Assembly (NCBI GenBank): GCA_001414485.1
Contig: LLEY01000091.1
Location: 186,001-250,000 of the forward strand
Reading direction: 5' to 3'
From: Calycina herbarum
Lineage: Eukaryota; Ascomycota; Leotiomycetes; Helotiales; Pezizellaceae
DNA: 64,000 bases
The stretch's first letter is position 1. Each line of letters begins with the position of its first letter. The position numbers and the translations under genes were made by a program. Below the pieces are notes generated by a model that saw only the letters and a program-made list of their open reading frames with translations, was not told the DNA's origin and did not search any database. Shown here piece by piece: positions 9,954 to 21,194 of this stretch.

Positions 9954-11470
9954 ATGCGGTATAGTTGGCCTAAGCGGTCTGAGATGTTCAATGCCAACCT
10001 CGCTCGCCAGCCGGTACGTATTGCGATTGCGCGACACTTCCATCAACCCCCCACCAGACGCTACTCCCTCCCTCTTTCTAACCCATGGAAACTAACTTTG
10101 AATAGAAGGTGCGTTATCCCGATCGGTCCGCTTACGATGACGAGGAGCTCGAGGAGGTCCGACGCGAAGATCTTATGCTTATAAGAAAGCTACGTGTTGA
10201 AGAGAACGCTGGCCTCCCTCGCCTACGCATAGCCCTACCACGCCAACGTGCCATCGTAGGTGTACTTATCTCTAGAATAGAATCAAGCTAACTAACATCT
10301 TACAGAATTCTGCAGCCTCTGTTGCTTCAGTTGAAACCCGTGGCGGCGGTGTACCATTGAACTCTACTTTCAACCCTGCTGCTCCCGTCTTTCAACCAGC
10401 AACCCCGGACCGCCCATTGAACCAAGCGACTCCTAGTCCGGCAGCTGCCTTGTCCACTCATCGTTCCTCAGACGGAGACAACGAGGTCGCCGCTAGTGCC
10501 GCCAGCACGATTGTCCCGACATCCACTGAAGTTACTGTCAACAATCCTGCCAGTGTCGCCAACACCCACATGGCTTTGGTTGTCTCCCAGAAGCCCAAGT
10601 CCGGAATGTTATTCGTCGAGTAAGTGATGTTTAACAATGCAAGGCAAATTTTAAGCTACGTGAGCTAACTTTTTATCTAGTCGTATGGGAACTGAGATTA
10701 TTAAGATTGAAGTGTCGGGTCTTGATGGCCAACCTCCTCAAACCTTCACCGTCCATCGAAATTTGCTCGTATCAGTTGGAGGCCGTCTTGCCGTCGAGTT
10801 TGCTAGTGGATGCGGAGACGTACATGAGCTTCACAATGTCAGCACCATCGCGTTCAAGATGCTCATCGAGTACGCCTACAAGGGAATCCTCATCAAGACC
10901 AATCCGAAATTGCACAGAAACGACAACAGAATTCGCCTCACCAGCCTATGCCATTTTTATGGTTTCGCCGAGGCTTATGAATTGGACCATAACCTTCTCA
11001 ATGAAGTTATGGATGGAATTCAGGATGGTTTTTTCGCATTGAACAGTCTCCCACCGGCTTCCTTCTGCAAACTCATGTACACACACACTACTCCCGGCTC
11101 TCCCTTCCGAAAATTCCTCGCTGCTGGAGTTCTGGCTCGACACCGTCACCCTAAACTACTACGGGATGAGAATTTAGCCGCGTTACTCAAGTCTAATGAT
11201 GAATTTCTTCATGACTTCCTTATGGCCGTTGAGTTCATGGAGCCTGGAGTTATCCCTATTGTTCGTGAAGTCACTGCCGAGATGGAACAAAACGGCTATG
11301 CTGGGCCCCCAATGGTAGTTGTTCCACCGAGCGTTCGAGGTTTGCATCCATGCCACTTCCATCTCCATAGCCCAATTCAGGCCCCCGAGATTCAAGTTGG
11401 TGAAAGTGCGGGCGAGAATGCCTTGGTCAACTCTCTTCATGAAGCTTGTTATTTTTTCTCCCAGAAATGA
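9954..11470 (+). CDS. BTB/POZ-domain protein (four exons)
   Basis: The four exons are 9954-10013, 10106-10255, 10306-10619 and 10681-11470, joined with consistent phases by GT-AG introns (GTACGT, GTAGGT, GTAAGT donors; CTAAC-like branch sites). The product is 437 aa. The N-terminal ~175 residues are low-complexity: charged in exon 2, Ala/Pro/Thr-rich in exon 3. A BTB-like fold follows, with TFTVHRNLL (VHK-type motif of BTB domains) and a hydrophobic YAYKGIL segment at the end of the core. A helical C-terminal region resembles other fungal 'BTB domain-containing' proteins. BTB domains mediate dimerisation or Cullin-3 binding; no Kelch, zinc-finger or other effector domain is visible, so the biological role is unknown. 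Confidence 0.82.
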
Positions 11471-11759
11471 TTGCTCGATATTGTTGCACGGATTTTTGCT
11501 GTCGTCAGTTGTCACTTTGCGGTTTGATCTCAAATATCAGGGTATCATGGAGTTTGTAATGGCATTGCTGGCGTCGTACTCTGGTGTTTTACCTATTTTC
11601 TGGACCATACTAAGGGACTGGATTAGCGTTGATGTAAGACGACGTGAGAATTAAGAATTGAGGGAAAATACTTTTGTAGTTGCAGCTAGATTCTTTGGAA
11701 TTGATCACATACGTTGCAAACACTTTGGGGTTATATGGATGTGCATGCATCTTTGTCGT

Positions 11760-11791
11760 GAGATATCTTTGAAGCGAGATATCTTTGAAGC
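11760..11791. repeat. 16-bp tandem duplication
   Basis: GAGATATCTTTGAAGC occurs twice back to back (11760-11775 and 11776-11791) with no mismatch. Confidence 0.8.
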
Positions 11792-11830
11792 TTGATGTCT
11801 AGTTATTCCAAACTTTTGGGAGAATTCAAG

Positions 11831-11890
11831 CCATTACCCTAGATAGTTTGGACAAGGGAGGATCGTTGTTCCAACTATCTAGGGTAATGG
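11831..11890. repeat. 60-bp hairpin with 20-bp arms
   Basis: CCATTACCCTAGATAGTTTG(G) at 11831-11851 pairs with 11871-11890 (CCAACTATCTAGGGTAATGG) with a single one-base bulge, leaving a 19-base loop. There is no poly-T tract or neighbouring gene end to make it a terminator. It may be a tiny inverted-repeat element or its footprint. Confidence 0.7.
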
Positions 11891-13674
11891 ATCACCATTG
11901 TGCCAGGTGTTTAGAATAATTACCTTGAATTACTCTACGAAGCTAGAACAATGAGAGATAGAAAAGCAGGTACGAAGCTGGAAGATGTCTATCTTGAATT
12001 TAGGTGGTGTTGCAGGTAAGCTGGAGAACTTTCTTGGGGAGTCACTTCGGACCCTTACGTCTTTACACCCCTTTCATGAACCCAAGAGATGAAAATTCAC
12101 AGTTCTCATACTCAGAAGACTGATAACAAACTCCTGGTTTTATTCTCACTGGTATGAAGGTATAATGAGTTACAGAACTGTAGTTCAGTAGCTGTCATTT
12201 CTTTGAAATTCAGTGATGAAGATAGGATCGCTAGGAGGGACGTAGACGAATTCCGAAGATAGGCCGGAAAAGGGATGTTGGGATATTGGTTCATAGGTAG
12301 AAGGGCTTTTGAATTTGGAACAAGGTTGTGGTGGTGAGAGTTTTCTTGAACGCTTATTTAGAACATAACTGAATAAAGATATATGATTTTGCTGAACTAG
12401 GGTAAGCTCTGTCTTTGGATAGATATGAAATGGTATAATTCCTATGGTGCTATCCCTTATTCGGTATTACTTCGGAGTCGCTTGATAGTGGGATCTTTTG
12501 GCACTTTTTTTGCTAGGAGAGAAGACATGAATATTGGAGGAAAAGAATAATAGATGTGAACAGTATTTGCTGGCGTCAGGGTATTCCTATTCTGGGACGT
12601 TAAGTTAATAGGAGAGAGAAGAGAGGAAAGGTCAGGCTACAAGGAAAGATCAAGGGAGCTGTGAACCTTTAAATTTCTTCTATGTAAACAATGCTTAAAC
12701 TCACTCTTTATTTTTAAATTCTTTCAATGCTTCTAAGATGTCAAATTCTTATTTACAGCAAGACCTTGTCTTCAATTGTAGTATCATGGAATCAATCTAG
12801 GAGTTGTAGAACTTTAGCCTTTCTTTCTAAAGACTAGATATGAAACATAGTCCTGCAATTTGAGACTCCCATTCCCTGCCTTGAAAATTAAATATGTGAC
12901 AATATTACTGGCTGATAAGTAAGCAGAAAGAAGAGATACTCCGTTCTGTACACCTCTTATTTTTGGAAATTTTTGCGATAAGCAATATACTTAACGTCAC
13001 GGCACTTACTAGAAATAAGTTCTGCGAAAACGTAAAGTTTTTTGGTGAGAGGTATAAGCTAACATAGACATCGTCACATCTACCGTCAAGCCTGACAGAT
13101 TCAAGGGAATAGCAGATTTCGAGATACTTTCTTAATACTCAGTAGGTATATCTTTTTTTATCGCAGTGATGTGCTACGTGGAAAAGTACAGAGAACGCGG
13201 TTGGAAATGGGAATATAGGCTTATATACTATAACTAGAAGGCGCTAGAGTTTGCTAGGGGTGGCTTGGCGACCCCTAAAAAAGTTATGTAGCGCTAAGAA
13301 TTAGGTTCACTTCAATAATAATATGAGGAATCAATTATTTATACCTATCCTACCACTTTAACCTATTTTTCTAGCTTCGTTTTGTTCAGTTGTAAAGGCT
13401 GATGAGGCCGCCAATTCCCGACACTCTTTAGGTGCCTGAGCTGTCTTCCTATGGTTCTGAAATAATTAACCTGGGATGAAGATTTATCCTTCTCCAAAGT
13501 TGTTCGCATCGGTTCTCCGAGGCTGTTTGATATGGTCGAAGACAGGAACGCGATCAATCACTGAAGTAAGGCTCACGCCCTGTAATACAGGCTACGACGA
13601 GGGGTGCGGGGTAGTGCGCCCCTGTAGAATACCCTGTCGGCCCCGAATAATTGACTTTACAGGCATGTGATTTA

Positions 13675-14061
13675 CGAGCCTTCGGGCATGGGTCTGTGCG
13701 TACAGGGCATTTTGGCGATTTTAACGATAGATATAAATCAATAATAAACTACTACGCTAAATTCTGTATAAAACACGGCATTGTCTTAATACTACATCCT
13801 TCTACTTTACCAGACATGAATCCTATAGAGAAGTACTAGCGGTGGATTAAACAAGCTCTTTATAGACGTTAAGCTGTTATAGAGGAATAGGATACTATAC
13901 CCCAGGATTAGATAAGTTGATTTTAAAGCAGGAGTATTAGGTTAATATATTAATAAAACGCCATAGGTAGTTTATTTTTAATTGAATTAAGTGTTGATTT
14001 ATAAAAGTAATAATTTATCGTGAAAATGCCCTGTACGCACAGACCCATGCCCGAAGGCTCG
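13675..14061 (+). mobile_element. Miniature Tc1/mariner-type element with perfect 39-bp inverted repeats and a transposase remnant
   Basis: The terminal inverted repeats 13675-13713 and 14023-14061 are exact reverse complements over 39 bp. TA dinucleotides lie at or next to both borders, as expected for the Tc1/mariner superfamily. Inside, the plus strand (about 13732-13890) encodes a recognisable transposase tail: a histidine-rich strand, then LPDMNPIEKY, the DDE_3-type 'SPDLNPIE(N/H)LW' block containing the last catalytic acidic residue. This tail is interrupted by stop codons. The copy is therefore an internally deleted, non-autonomous derivative. The perfect repeats suggest fairly recent mobility compared with the decayed interior. 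Confidence 0.85.
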
Positions 14062-14945
14062 TTAGAGGCTTACTAACTGCAACGCTTCAGGCTCCGTCGC
14101 CGTCTAAGGACCTCCCGCAACGCGGATTGCTCAACGCAGACTGAATAAAAACTTTGCTGCGCTACTTGATTATTACTCCCCGCACATTCTCATATTTTTC
14201 TTTTCTTTTTGCGATTTTTCTCTATTAAACCAGGCTTTTTTAGGGTAGCTATTTATTCTTGCCAACTTGGAGCTTCGTTTCCTATCGTCTGGTAAGTTTT
14301 CAGTAAGAAATGGGTAAGTGTTGGTATGACTTGGTCATAAATCTGTCTGGTTGCATATGCGTATTGTATTCTCTGTGGCTATTCTAGGTACTGGAAGTAC
14401 GACTATTTATGCTTGTGCTAGCGTGGTACTAGCGTGCTAGTCACGTGGATGGATATGAGTCAGAGGCTCATTCACCCATATAACGACAGTAAGTAATGGT
14501 AATCAATGACTGGGAACTAAAGTTGTCGCACGGGAATATGGGATTTGAAATCAAGATTGGGCTATTATGCTTTTGTGGGACTTATCTCGATTTCCTGACG
14601 AGGGAAACAGATATATCAGAAGGATTGAAGTCACGGCAGCAACGATAAAAGAAGGGGAAAACGTGGTTTGTTTTGTTTTGTTGAAGTGTAACTAGAATCT
14701 GCCTGATGATCTATCCGATGGGTTTCCAATGCAAAGCCAGTCCAATCATGAAAAATCGCGGGTTTTGTGTAAATTAGAAAGAAAATTCGTGTCGTCCGGA
14801 TGGTGAAACTATACTCCCAAGTCCCTATCAAGAGATGTGGAACGCGGAAGTAAGGAAGAATACTCTTAGCTGAGATTTGCGTTGCAGCATCGAATTATAG
14901 TTCAAGAAATCGAAGGGTAGTGATCTTTCTACGCTTTGTAGGGTG
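14062..14945. other. Intergenic, nothing recognised
   Basis: Between the mariner-like element and the pseudogene. Only short, featureless open frames occur (for example 14631-14831 on the minus strand). Confidence 0.55.
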
Positions 14946-15500
14946 TTAGAGAGTCTGTGGTTCTGAGGCGTCTTCCATGAGTGTATCCTGGGCGGTGGCA
15001 GCGACAGTATCATCCGTAGCCCTCAACCCATAGTAGCGGGAGTATCTTTCACCAAATCGAGCCGCGTTGTCGTTGAAGATCCACACCGTAACGATCGGTC
15101 TTTGATCATGGCCGGCTTCCACCCCAGTCTTTAGAGCCTTATCCCAACGGCCGTTATGCTGATCAACAATGTAGCCGAGTCGCAGTCGAAAGGAATTCGT
15201 GTCCCCTAAACTTCGTCCGTACTAGAGTAGGATGGTAGTTAGAATAGAAGCATCGCTGTGACCGGCCAATACTGCTGCTGTATTCCTCATCAGCTCCACA
15301 AACTCCCAAACCGATGGGACCGGGAGACGAAAGTGTGCTGGTAATGCCTTGATACTACATCTGAGGGCCATAGCTCCACACAGTAGCTGGTAACCTTCGA
15401 AGTCGGGCCTAGTGTTAACTCTGTTGAGCGAAAGAAGTTCGTATCCGTTTTGGAAATCATTTTGGAAGGTATTTTCAGCAACTTCAGCGGGGGTAGCCAT
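14946..15500 (-). pseudogene. Nonsense-mutated paralogue of the gene at 18947-19522
   Basis: Read on the minus strand from the ATG at 15500 to TAA at 14946-14948, this is a 184-codon frame with one internal stop (TAG, about 15223). Upstream of the stop it aligns with the intact gene at 18947 (DFQNGYELL versus DFEHGIDLL; C[G]xxALRxSI; PxPSVxE). Downstream, in the same frame, it aligns again (YGR..; SFRLRLGYI versus SFKLKLGYI; VWIFNDNA; YSxYYGxxA). The intact copy has LQEYGR where this copy has LL-stop-YGR, so a single substitution plus a small in-frame loss explains the break. The 5' leader and promoter (15500 to about 16053) are also homologous to those of the intact gene. Alternatively it could encode a truncated 92-residue protein. 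The family's function is unknown. Confidence 0.8.
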
Positions 15501-15957
15501 TGTATGTGTATGGATGCTTGAGTTCGATTGCGCGGGTTCGGAGGGAGGATTGGGGAGTTTCGGAGGTCTGGGAAGAGGTTGACTTTGTAAGAATGCAGAA
15601 AGCTTTGGGGGGCTTCACAGTGAGAATCGCAGAAGGTACTTGGAAAGTAATTCGCATGAGCAACTTGCAGAACGATCGCAAAAAGGACAGACCAGAATTT
15701 CGTTGGCTTTGCTGGTGGAAATTGGCGTTCTGGTAGGTGATGATGTTTCCAATTCATAGAGATCCACTTATTGCCGCAGAGAGAAGCCTAGCCCATTTTG
15801 GACAAGACAGCAACACGTTTCATTTCCCTTTCTTCTCTTCTATAGACAATCAATCATGTTTCCCTATACTCTCGTTTTCTTTCTAAAAACTTGCCATCTA
15901 TTTATAGACCTCTTATTCTTTGTTCTAGCGTTATAATATTAAATTATGATACATTAA

Positions 15958-16053
15958 ACTCCCCCTTTTTCAACATCTCGCTTCGGTCTTGGCAGAGAGA
16001 AGTGAGAAAAGTATTTGGATCCCTTTTCCAGCACCACTCTGGAATTCGCCTGC
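15958..16053. repeat. Left arm of inverted duplication (partner 18480-18578)
   Basis: Contains CTCGCTTCGGTCTTGGCA, TTGGATCCCTTTT and ATTCGCCTGCT in order, each an exact reverse complement of blocks in 18480-18578. It is the distal end of an inverted segmental duplication that continues, on both sides, into the leader and coding regions of the two paralogues. Confidence 0.75.
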
Positions 16054-18040
16054 TGTGAAGCTGATTCACAAGAATTCAATGAAGGAGTCACGCGTAATCA
16101 ACTGAACTTTGCAATAGATTCGATAGCAGAATAGAAAAGGGCTCCTGAGTAAATAAGTAGATGTAACTCAACACTTTAATCTATTGTCATCTTTAACTTA
16201 AAGCTTTTGGGGAATTCAACAAAACAAGAGAAGATGTATACCTCTCAATACTCTCTTGAGACAAGTTTGTTCTTCTAAAATACTAACTTAATAGCAATAG
16301 ACCTAGATTGTTACAACTTATTCTTCAATAACAGTGGTTCTACGTATCTTCATCTTACATTCCACCCTCTTCTTTACTTTAGTAGCTCACGTTAATACGT
16401 TTGGATAAAAGGAATTACTTGAATTGAATCTCTCTTTCAATTTATATTTGCTGCTATTCTGTAAGCTATTATATTTTCACTTTCAAGTTAATCTAGTAGC
16501 GTAGAACATGAGAAACGAGACCACTTACTTCAGGTAATAGTCTTACCATATTTGTGAAGCTGTATTTCCTAATTGAATCTTTTTACTAATATCATAATAT
16601 TATCTCACAAAGTTCAAAGGAAAAGAGGAGAGGTAATAGCGAATAAGCTAGAGTTTTTCTTTACTTTTACTTACTTTACTATGTTCTTTCCTTTCATTAG
16701 GTATTTATTCTGCCAACCTCCAAGTTCATGAAACAATAGAGCCTCCCATTTCCCCGCTCCCTACCCTTCTCTCCTCTTTTGGCCTCTTTTTGCCTCTTGC
16801 CATTTCATATTCTCCTATTTTTACAAGAGTAGATCCTTTTTGTTAAATTCTTCTTTGGCTTCTTTGTCCTCAACAACAAGAAAGGTGCCAAAAAAGAAGA
16901 GCTAGGTCAGGATTGTCGTACGGTGAGGGAATTTAAGCGAGAAGGCAAACACTATCTCTTATTTCTCAAAAATCAAAGCTCTCTCTTTTATTTTCTCTTC
17001 AAACGTATTAGAGTTGGTAAAGAGTAAGACCTTGGAAAAGCCAGAAGGGGATAGCAATTTCAGGTATAGATGAAAATGTAGGGTGTAGGTCTTGGGATTT
17101 AGTTAGTAATAAAGGTAGCCATTTACAATGCGTTAACCAACTTTTTTGAATGGCATGATAAACATCTTTGAGAAATAGAAGATCTATGTGAGTTACACTC
17201 ATCATGAAAAGTTGAGATCTTTCTCGAATGTTATATTTTCTCTTGAAACTTAAGTATCTATATGAAGGTTGTAAGATCTTCTAAATACCTAAGTATCTCT
17301 TGACAATTGAGTCAGTCGAGCGAACAAGACAACAGGATGACTTAAGTGATGAAGTTTTATAGCTAAATATATCTCAATGTTTAATAGACGAATTAACATT
17401 CAATAGAACTATATAAAGCGAATGGTTCAGAGTTCAACGAATCTTATTAATCGATAGGTGATATGAAGCTTAATCAGAGTCCGCGAGAGAAAACCTCCAA
17501 AAGAAGAGTAAACGTTCAATAGAAGACTTAGCATTCAATAGAACTAAAACTCTACTCCTTTTTATCATAATATTTGTAAATCTATTTAGATAACCCCGTT
17601 TGCCTTGTCGTATATATTACGATTAAGTATCAAAAGGACTTTTACTAGACTATAAGAGTAAAACCTATGTTGTTAAAATATAAACCCTTATAAAATGTTC
17701 CCAAACAATCCTATTCTCGTACCCTTTTCCCATAGTAGAACTTCTAAAAACTAAACTCTAGCTCTCTAAGGGGAAACTCTATTTAGATATGTTCCAGTAG
17801 AACTATCCAAAAATCTCTATTACCCAACTGTTGTTTTTGAAAAAAAGAAGTGACCTAAATATCTTCATTCAAGGCTTGGCAAGAGCCAAGCCAAAAGCAA
17901 AGCTAAAGTCAGAAAACAATGCCAAAAAGCAAGTTATTCCAGAGCATATCAGAGCTAGATATCTTGATGATTTGATATCTAACATGAGCCCTGAGTACTT
18001 ATCCCCAATTGAAACTCATGCTGTCACAATTGACTATTAA

Positions 18041-18138
18041 AGTTACAAGACAAGGCTTTCACTCAACCAACGAGGCTCAAACAAAGCATTCTGTGTATGA
18101 ATCAAAGCGGCCCGCCATTAAATCCCCGTATCAACAAA
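18041..18138. repeat. Dispersed direct repeat, copy 1 (partner 22681-22782)
   Basis: Shared in the same orientation with 22681-22782: CAAGGCTTTCACTCAA, CGAGGCTCAAACAAAGC and AATCCCCGTATCAACAAA blocks, with a few indels between. Weaker similarity extends leftward (17690-17830 with 22360-22500), so the duplicated unit is several hundred bases. In the second copy it lies directly upstream of the gene at 22992. Confidence 0.7.
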
Positions 18139-18479
18139 ATATTTTGAAGAATTAGGCATAAAAGTGCCCTATTTTCAGAACTCGAGGTTGAGAGAGAGTT
18201 GAGGCTTTTTTGTTGAACTTCAAATTTAGAAAATAGGCGGATATGATGGCTTCTTCCTAGTTGATTCATCAACGAACGAGCTGAAACTCATTCCATGATG
18301 CTGAGGTATGATCTGCAAGTATATCCCAATGAGAAACCCATAATCGTGGGATCAAGTGATAAAGTTTTGCTTTCCCTCACGGGGCATTTTGTATCGAGTC
18401 ACGTGGCTTCATTCAGTCCTGGGCTCCAGCGGCTGTGAATATTACTTCATATTTCCAATCACAGCCTTGCACCAAATAT

Positions 18480-18578
18480 TGAAGCAGGCGAATACCGAAG
18501 TGGTACCGAAAAAGGGATCCAATGAGTGATTTCTCTCTTTTCCTTGCCAAGACCGAAGCGAGCTATTGAAAGGGGGTG
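18480..18578. repeat. Right arm of inverted duplication (partner 15958-16053)
   Basis: Reverse-complement match to 15958-16053. The homology continues toward the gene: a further block TTGCTGTCTTGTNCAAAATG with GCTAGGCT lies about 120-250 bp before both ATGs. Confidence 0.75.
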
Positions 18579-18946
18579 CTTCATAATTCAACGCCAGGAC
18601 AAAGAATGCTGGTTATGTAAATAGAGTAAAAGCTTAGTGAGAGCTAGAGAGGGTATGTGCAGATGGGATTTGTCGTGAAGTGAAAGATAGGAAATTAAAA
18701 TGTATTGCTGTCTTGTTCAAAATGAGCTAGGCTCGTCTCTGCGGCAACAACAATATCATAGCCTCCCAGAAAAATCTGCAAAGCCTGCGACATATTCCTG
18801 CGAACTTGGTGCTGTCGTTCTGCGAGCTCTTTCCTTCTGCCAAACCCACTACAAATCCTCCTAAAGCTTTCTACCGTTTTTCTCCCAATCCATCGGTCGC
18901 TACGATTCCTCCCTGTACAATCGAATTCGAGTACCTCACCTACATA

Positions 18947-19522
18947 ATGGCGGAATACAATGGTGCAGCCGCGAACCCTAAACTGGAGAATATACTCCAT
19001 CACGATTTCGAACACGGTATCGATTTGCTACCAGTCGACAGCCGCCGCGAAGGCGACCAATTTGTTTGTGGAGTTTTAGCTCTCAGACGCAGCATTGAGG
19101 CCATGTCAGCGAAAACTGGTCTCCCTACCCCATCCGTCTTCGAAATCTGGGATTTGGCGAAGGAGAACGGTGTTGTTCCACCAGTAGGAGCGATGCATCT
19201 CCGTCTAAACGCGGTCTTGCAGGAGTATGGACGAAGAAAGGGGTACACTCGATCTTTTAAATTGAAACTCGGATACATTTTGAAGACGTTTGATGGTGCT
19301 GTAATTCGCTCAGCTGCCTATCATCAAGAGGATGACCAGAGGCCGGTCGTTAGGGTTTGGATCTTCAATGACAATGCGAGATCTCAACATGGTGCTGCAT
19401 ATTCCCAATATTATGGCATGCAGGCTAAGGATGCTGCTGTCCCCGTCGTCGCCGAGAATCCTCCTATAGACACCGCAGATGGAGAGCTTCTTGGGCGCCC
19501 AGCGAAGCGCAGAAGAATCTAA
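18947..19522 (+). CDS. Orphan-family protein, intact copy
   Basis: The intronless gene encodes 191 aa. The frame is open from 18806, but the ATG at 18947 was chosen because it aligns with the start of the paralogue at 15500 and the upstream part aligns with that copy's untranslated leader. No known domain is recognised. The protein is mostly soluble-looking: a conserved N-terminal block (FEHGIDLLPVD, CGVLALRRSI), a central SFKLKLGYI..TFDGAV segment and a VWIFNDNA..HGAAYSQYYG block. It ends with a basic tail, GRPAKRRRI, that could serve as a nuclear-localisation signal. The 'covers a limited Cys/His' pattern (single conserved Cys, several His) could suggest a papain-like or NlpC-like fold, but this is speculation. 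It is flanked by repeats. Confidence 0.7.
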   Translation: MAEYNGAAANPKLENILHHDFEHGIDLLPVDSRREGDQFVCGVLALRRSIEAMSAKTGLPTPSVFEIWDLAKENGVVPPVGAMHLRLNAVLQEYGRRKGYTRSFKLKLGYILKTFDGAVIRSAAYHQEDDQRPVVRVWIFNDNARSQHGAAYSQYYGMQAKDAAVPVVAENPPIDTADGELLGRPAKRRRI

Positions 19523-21194
19523 TGAGTCGATTTCCTGCACCATATTCCGATTATTTTGAGGCTGCTACGGAAAATCCAGTTAAACTTGTTCTTTATGGGC
19601 TTGGAGATTCACACCATTTGCTAGGGATTATGCAGCAGCTGCACCGATTTCCCCCACCACCACCACACCACGAACCCTACCACCACTCCCGCGCAAGAGA
19701 TAAATAAAAATAAACTACCAACTTCCTTCAAACCCTTCCACGCCGCGGTTCTCAAAACTCACAGTCAGAAGCTACCTACGAATACCGAATCAGTCAAGCA
19801 AAACACATATCGTAACCTGGACCAACATTGCGAAGTTCCACGAAGAAGTAATAAAGATAAGGGTGTATCGGCATACGCCCGAGAGAAGGGTGTTATTTCT
19901 TGGAAGCCCGACACTATAAAACCTCCACAACAAGTCTTTTCTACATTGGCGTTACAATTGGCACCATTTTGAGCAGAGGTTCGGGAATTTTGGGTGCTTC
20001 TACCTGGTCTTTGACAGTGTTTCATTCTACATAATGTATTTGGGAGGTATCAATGGTGTTTTCGGTGACACCGGTTCATTATTTGGAGGTTTGGTTCATG
20101 CTTTGAACAGGAAACCTGTCTGGTAGCTTTCAGTTGCCCTTCGAGAAACCAAATTAAAACTGTATATCCTTGTGCTGATCCGTGTTTCCGCGACTATACG
20201 AAATTCGAGCCCAAAACTCCTGCATGTCTTAGTGTTTCTTTCAACAAACTATGGAGGAGTCTAGAAGGAGAATGAGCTCAAGCGTGAGATCATATTCCTT
20301 GAGCATGTACCAGTGATTCAACAACTTCAGTTCCAGCCATTAATTGCCGACTTTTGCCGACCTCATATTTTTCTCCCTTGTAATCAACTAAACGATAAGG
20401 ATAAAGGTTCTTTAATTTGATATTGAGAATCTTTCTCTCGTATTGAACAAAATTAAAAAGAAGGCTTTTGTTCTGGGATGTTTCTAATGTCACTTCCGAG
20501 AAAACTATCTTACAATACCTTTCTTTGTTCCTTTTTTCCCCTCAAAGTACGATAACCGAACCTGTACATTAATACATCCCGGAATAACTAAACCTGCCGT
20601 CCAAACCCTTCCTATCAACGAGTCCTACAATTCCACTTGCCACAAATGGTTAAAGTGTATACTCATACTACAGTAAGTGTACCAATTGGTAGTAAATGCA
20701 CCGGAGCAATTTGCGACTTCAAAAAGTCGAGATGGAGGGGATATATAAATAATTGCTAAGAATTAGGTTATATCCTCTCAGATAACAATCCCATGCCATA
20801 TAATTTCAACTCGGCAGAGGAAACAAGACATCAGTAAGACATGAGCCGAGTGTTTCGGAGTTAAATGGATTTTAACGCTCGATAGGAGACCTACTATTCG
20901 ATAGAGAAAGTTTTAGGGTTAAATAAATTTTAACGTTCGATAGGAGAGATAAAGTTTGATAAAGCTCCTTGACCTTCTCTTCAAGAATCGGAAGAAAACA
21001 TTTAATAAAAGAACTAACCTTTAATAGGAGATATAAAGTTTGATGAGATTTCTCGACAGTCTCTTCAAAACTCGGAAGAAGATTCTCAATACAAGCAGCA
21101 AAGTTCAGAAGAAGAACCGGAGTTTAATAGAGTAGAGAAGGTCTATGAATGATTGAGATAGCTAGTAAAGTCCTTTCAATAACACCGTTCTTCT
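19523..21194. other. Intergenic, repeat-rich towards the right
   Basis: No gene is supported. 19523-20500 holds short featureless frames. About 20,865-21,130 contains several imperfect copies of a 'TTTTAACG(T/C)TCGATAGGAGA...AAAGTTTGAT' motif with 'TCTTCAA(A/G)A.TCGGAAGAAG', a degenerate tandem array. Confidence 0.5.

Larger units (their letters stand above)
11471..13674. other. Gene-poor stretch with short repeats and a hairpin
   Basis: No gene is supported. It holds a 16-bp tandem pair, a 60-bp near-perfect hairpin (listed separately) and AT-rich sequence. Open frames at 12112-12294 (-) and 13363-13557 (-) are short and featureless. Confidence 0.55.
15501..18479. other. AT-rich head-to-head intergenic region with inverted and dispersed repeats
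   Basis: No gene is supported. The left ~550 bp are the pseudogene's leader/promoter. The middle (16,100-18,050) is AT-rich, with degenerate motifs such as 'TTCAATAGAA(G/C)' recurring at about 17390-17545 and again near 20,880-21,130. A 69-codon open frame at 17831-18040 (+) is Lys-rich and has no domain. Part of 17690-18140 matches 22360-22790. Confidence 0.5.

Noticed and set aside
17831..18040. 69-codon Lys-rich frame
   Set aside because: Sits in degenerate repeat DNA, has no domain or start-context support and no paralogue in the window.
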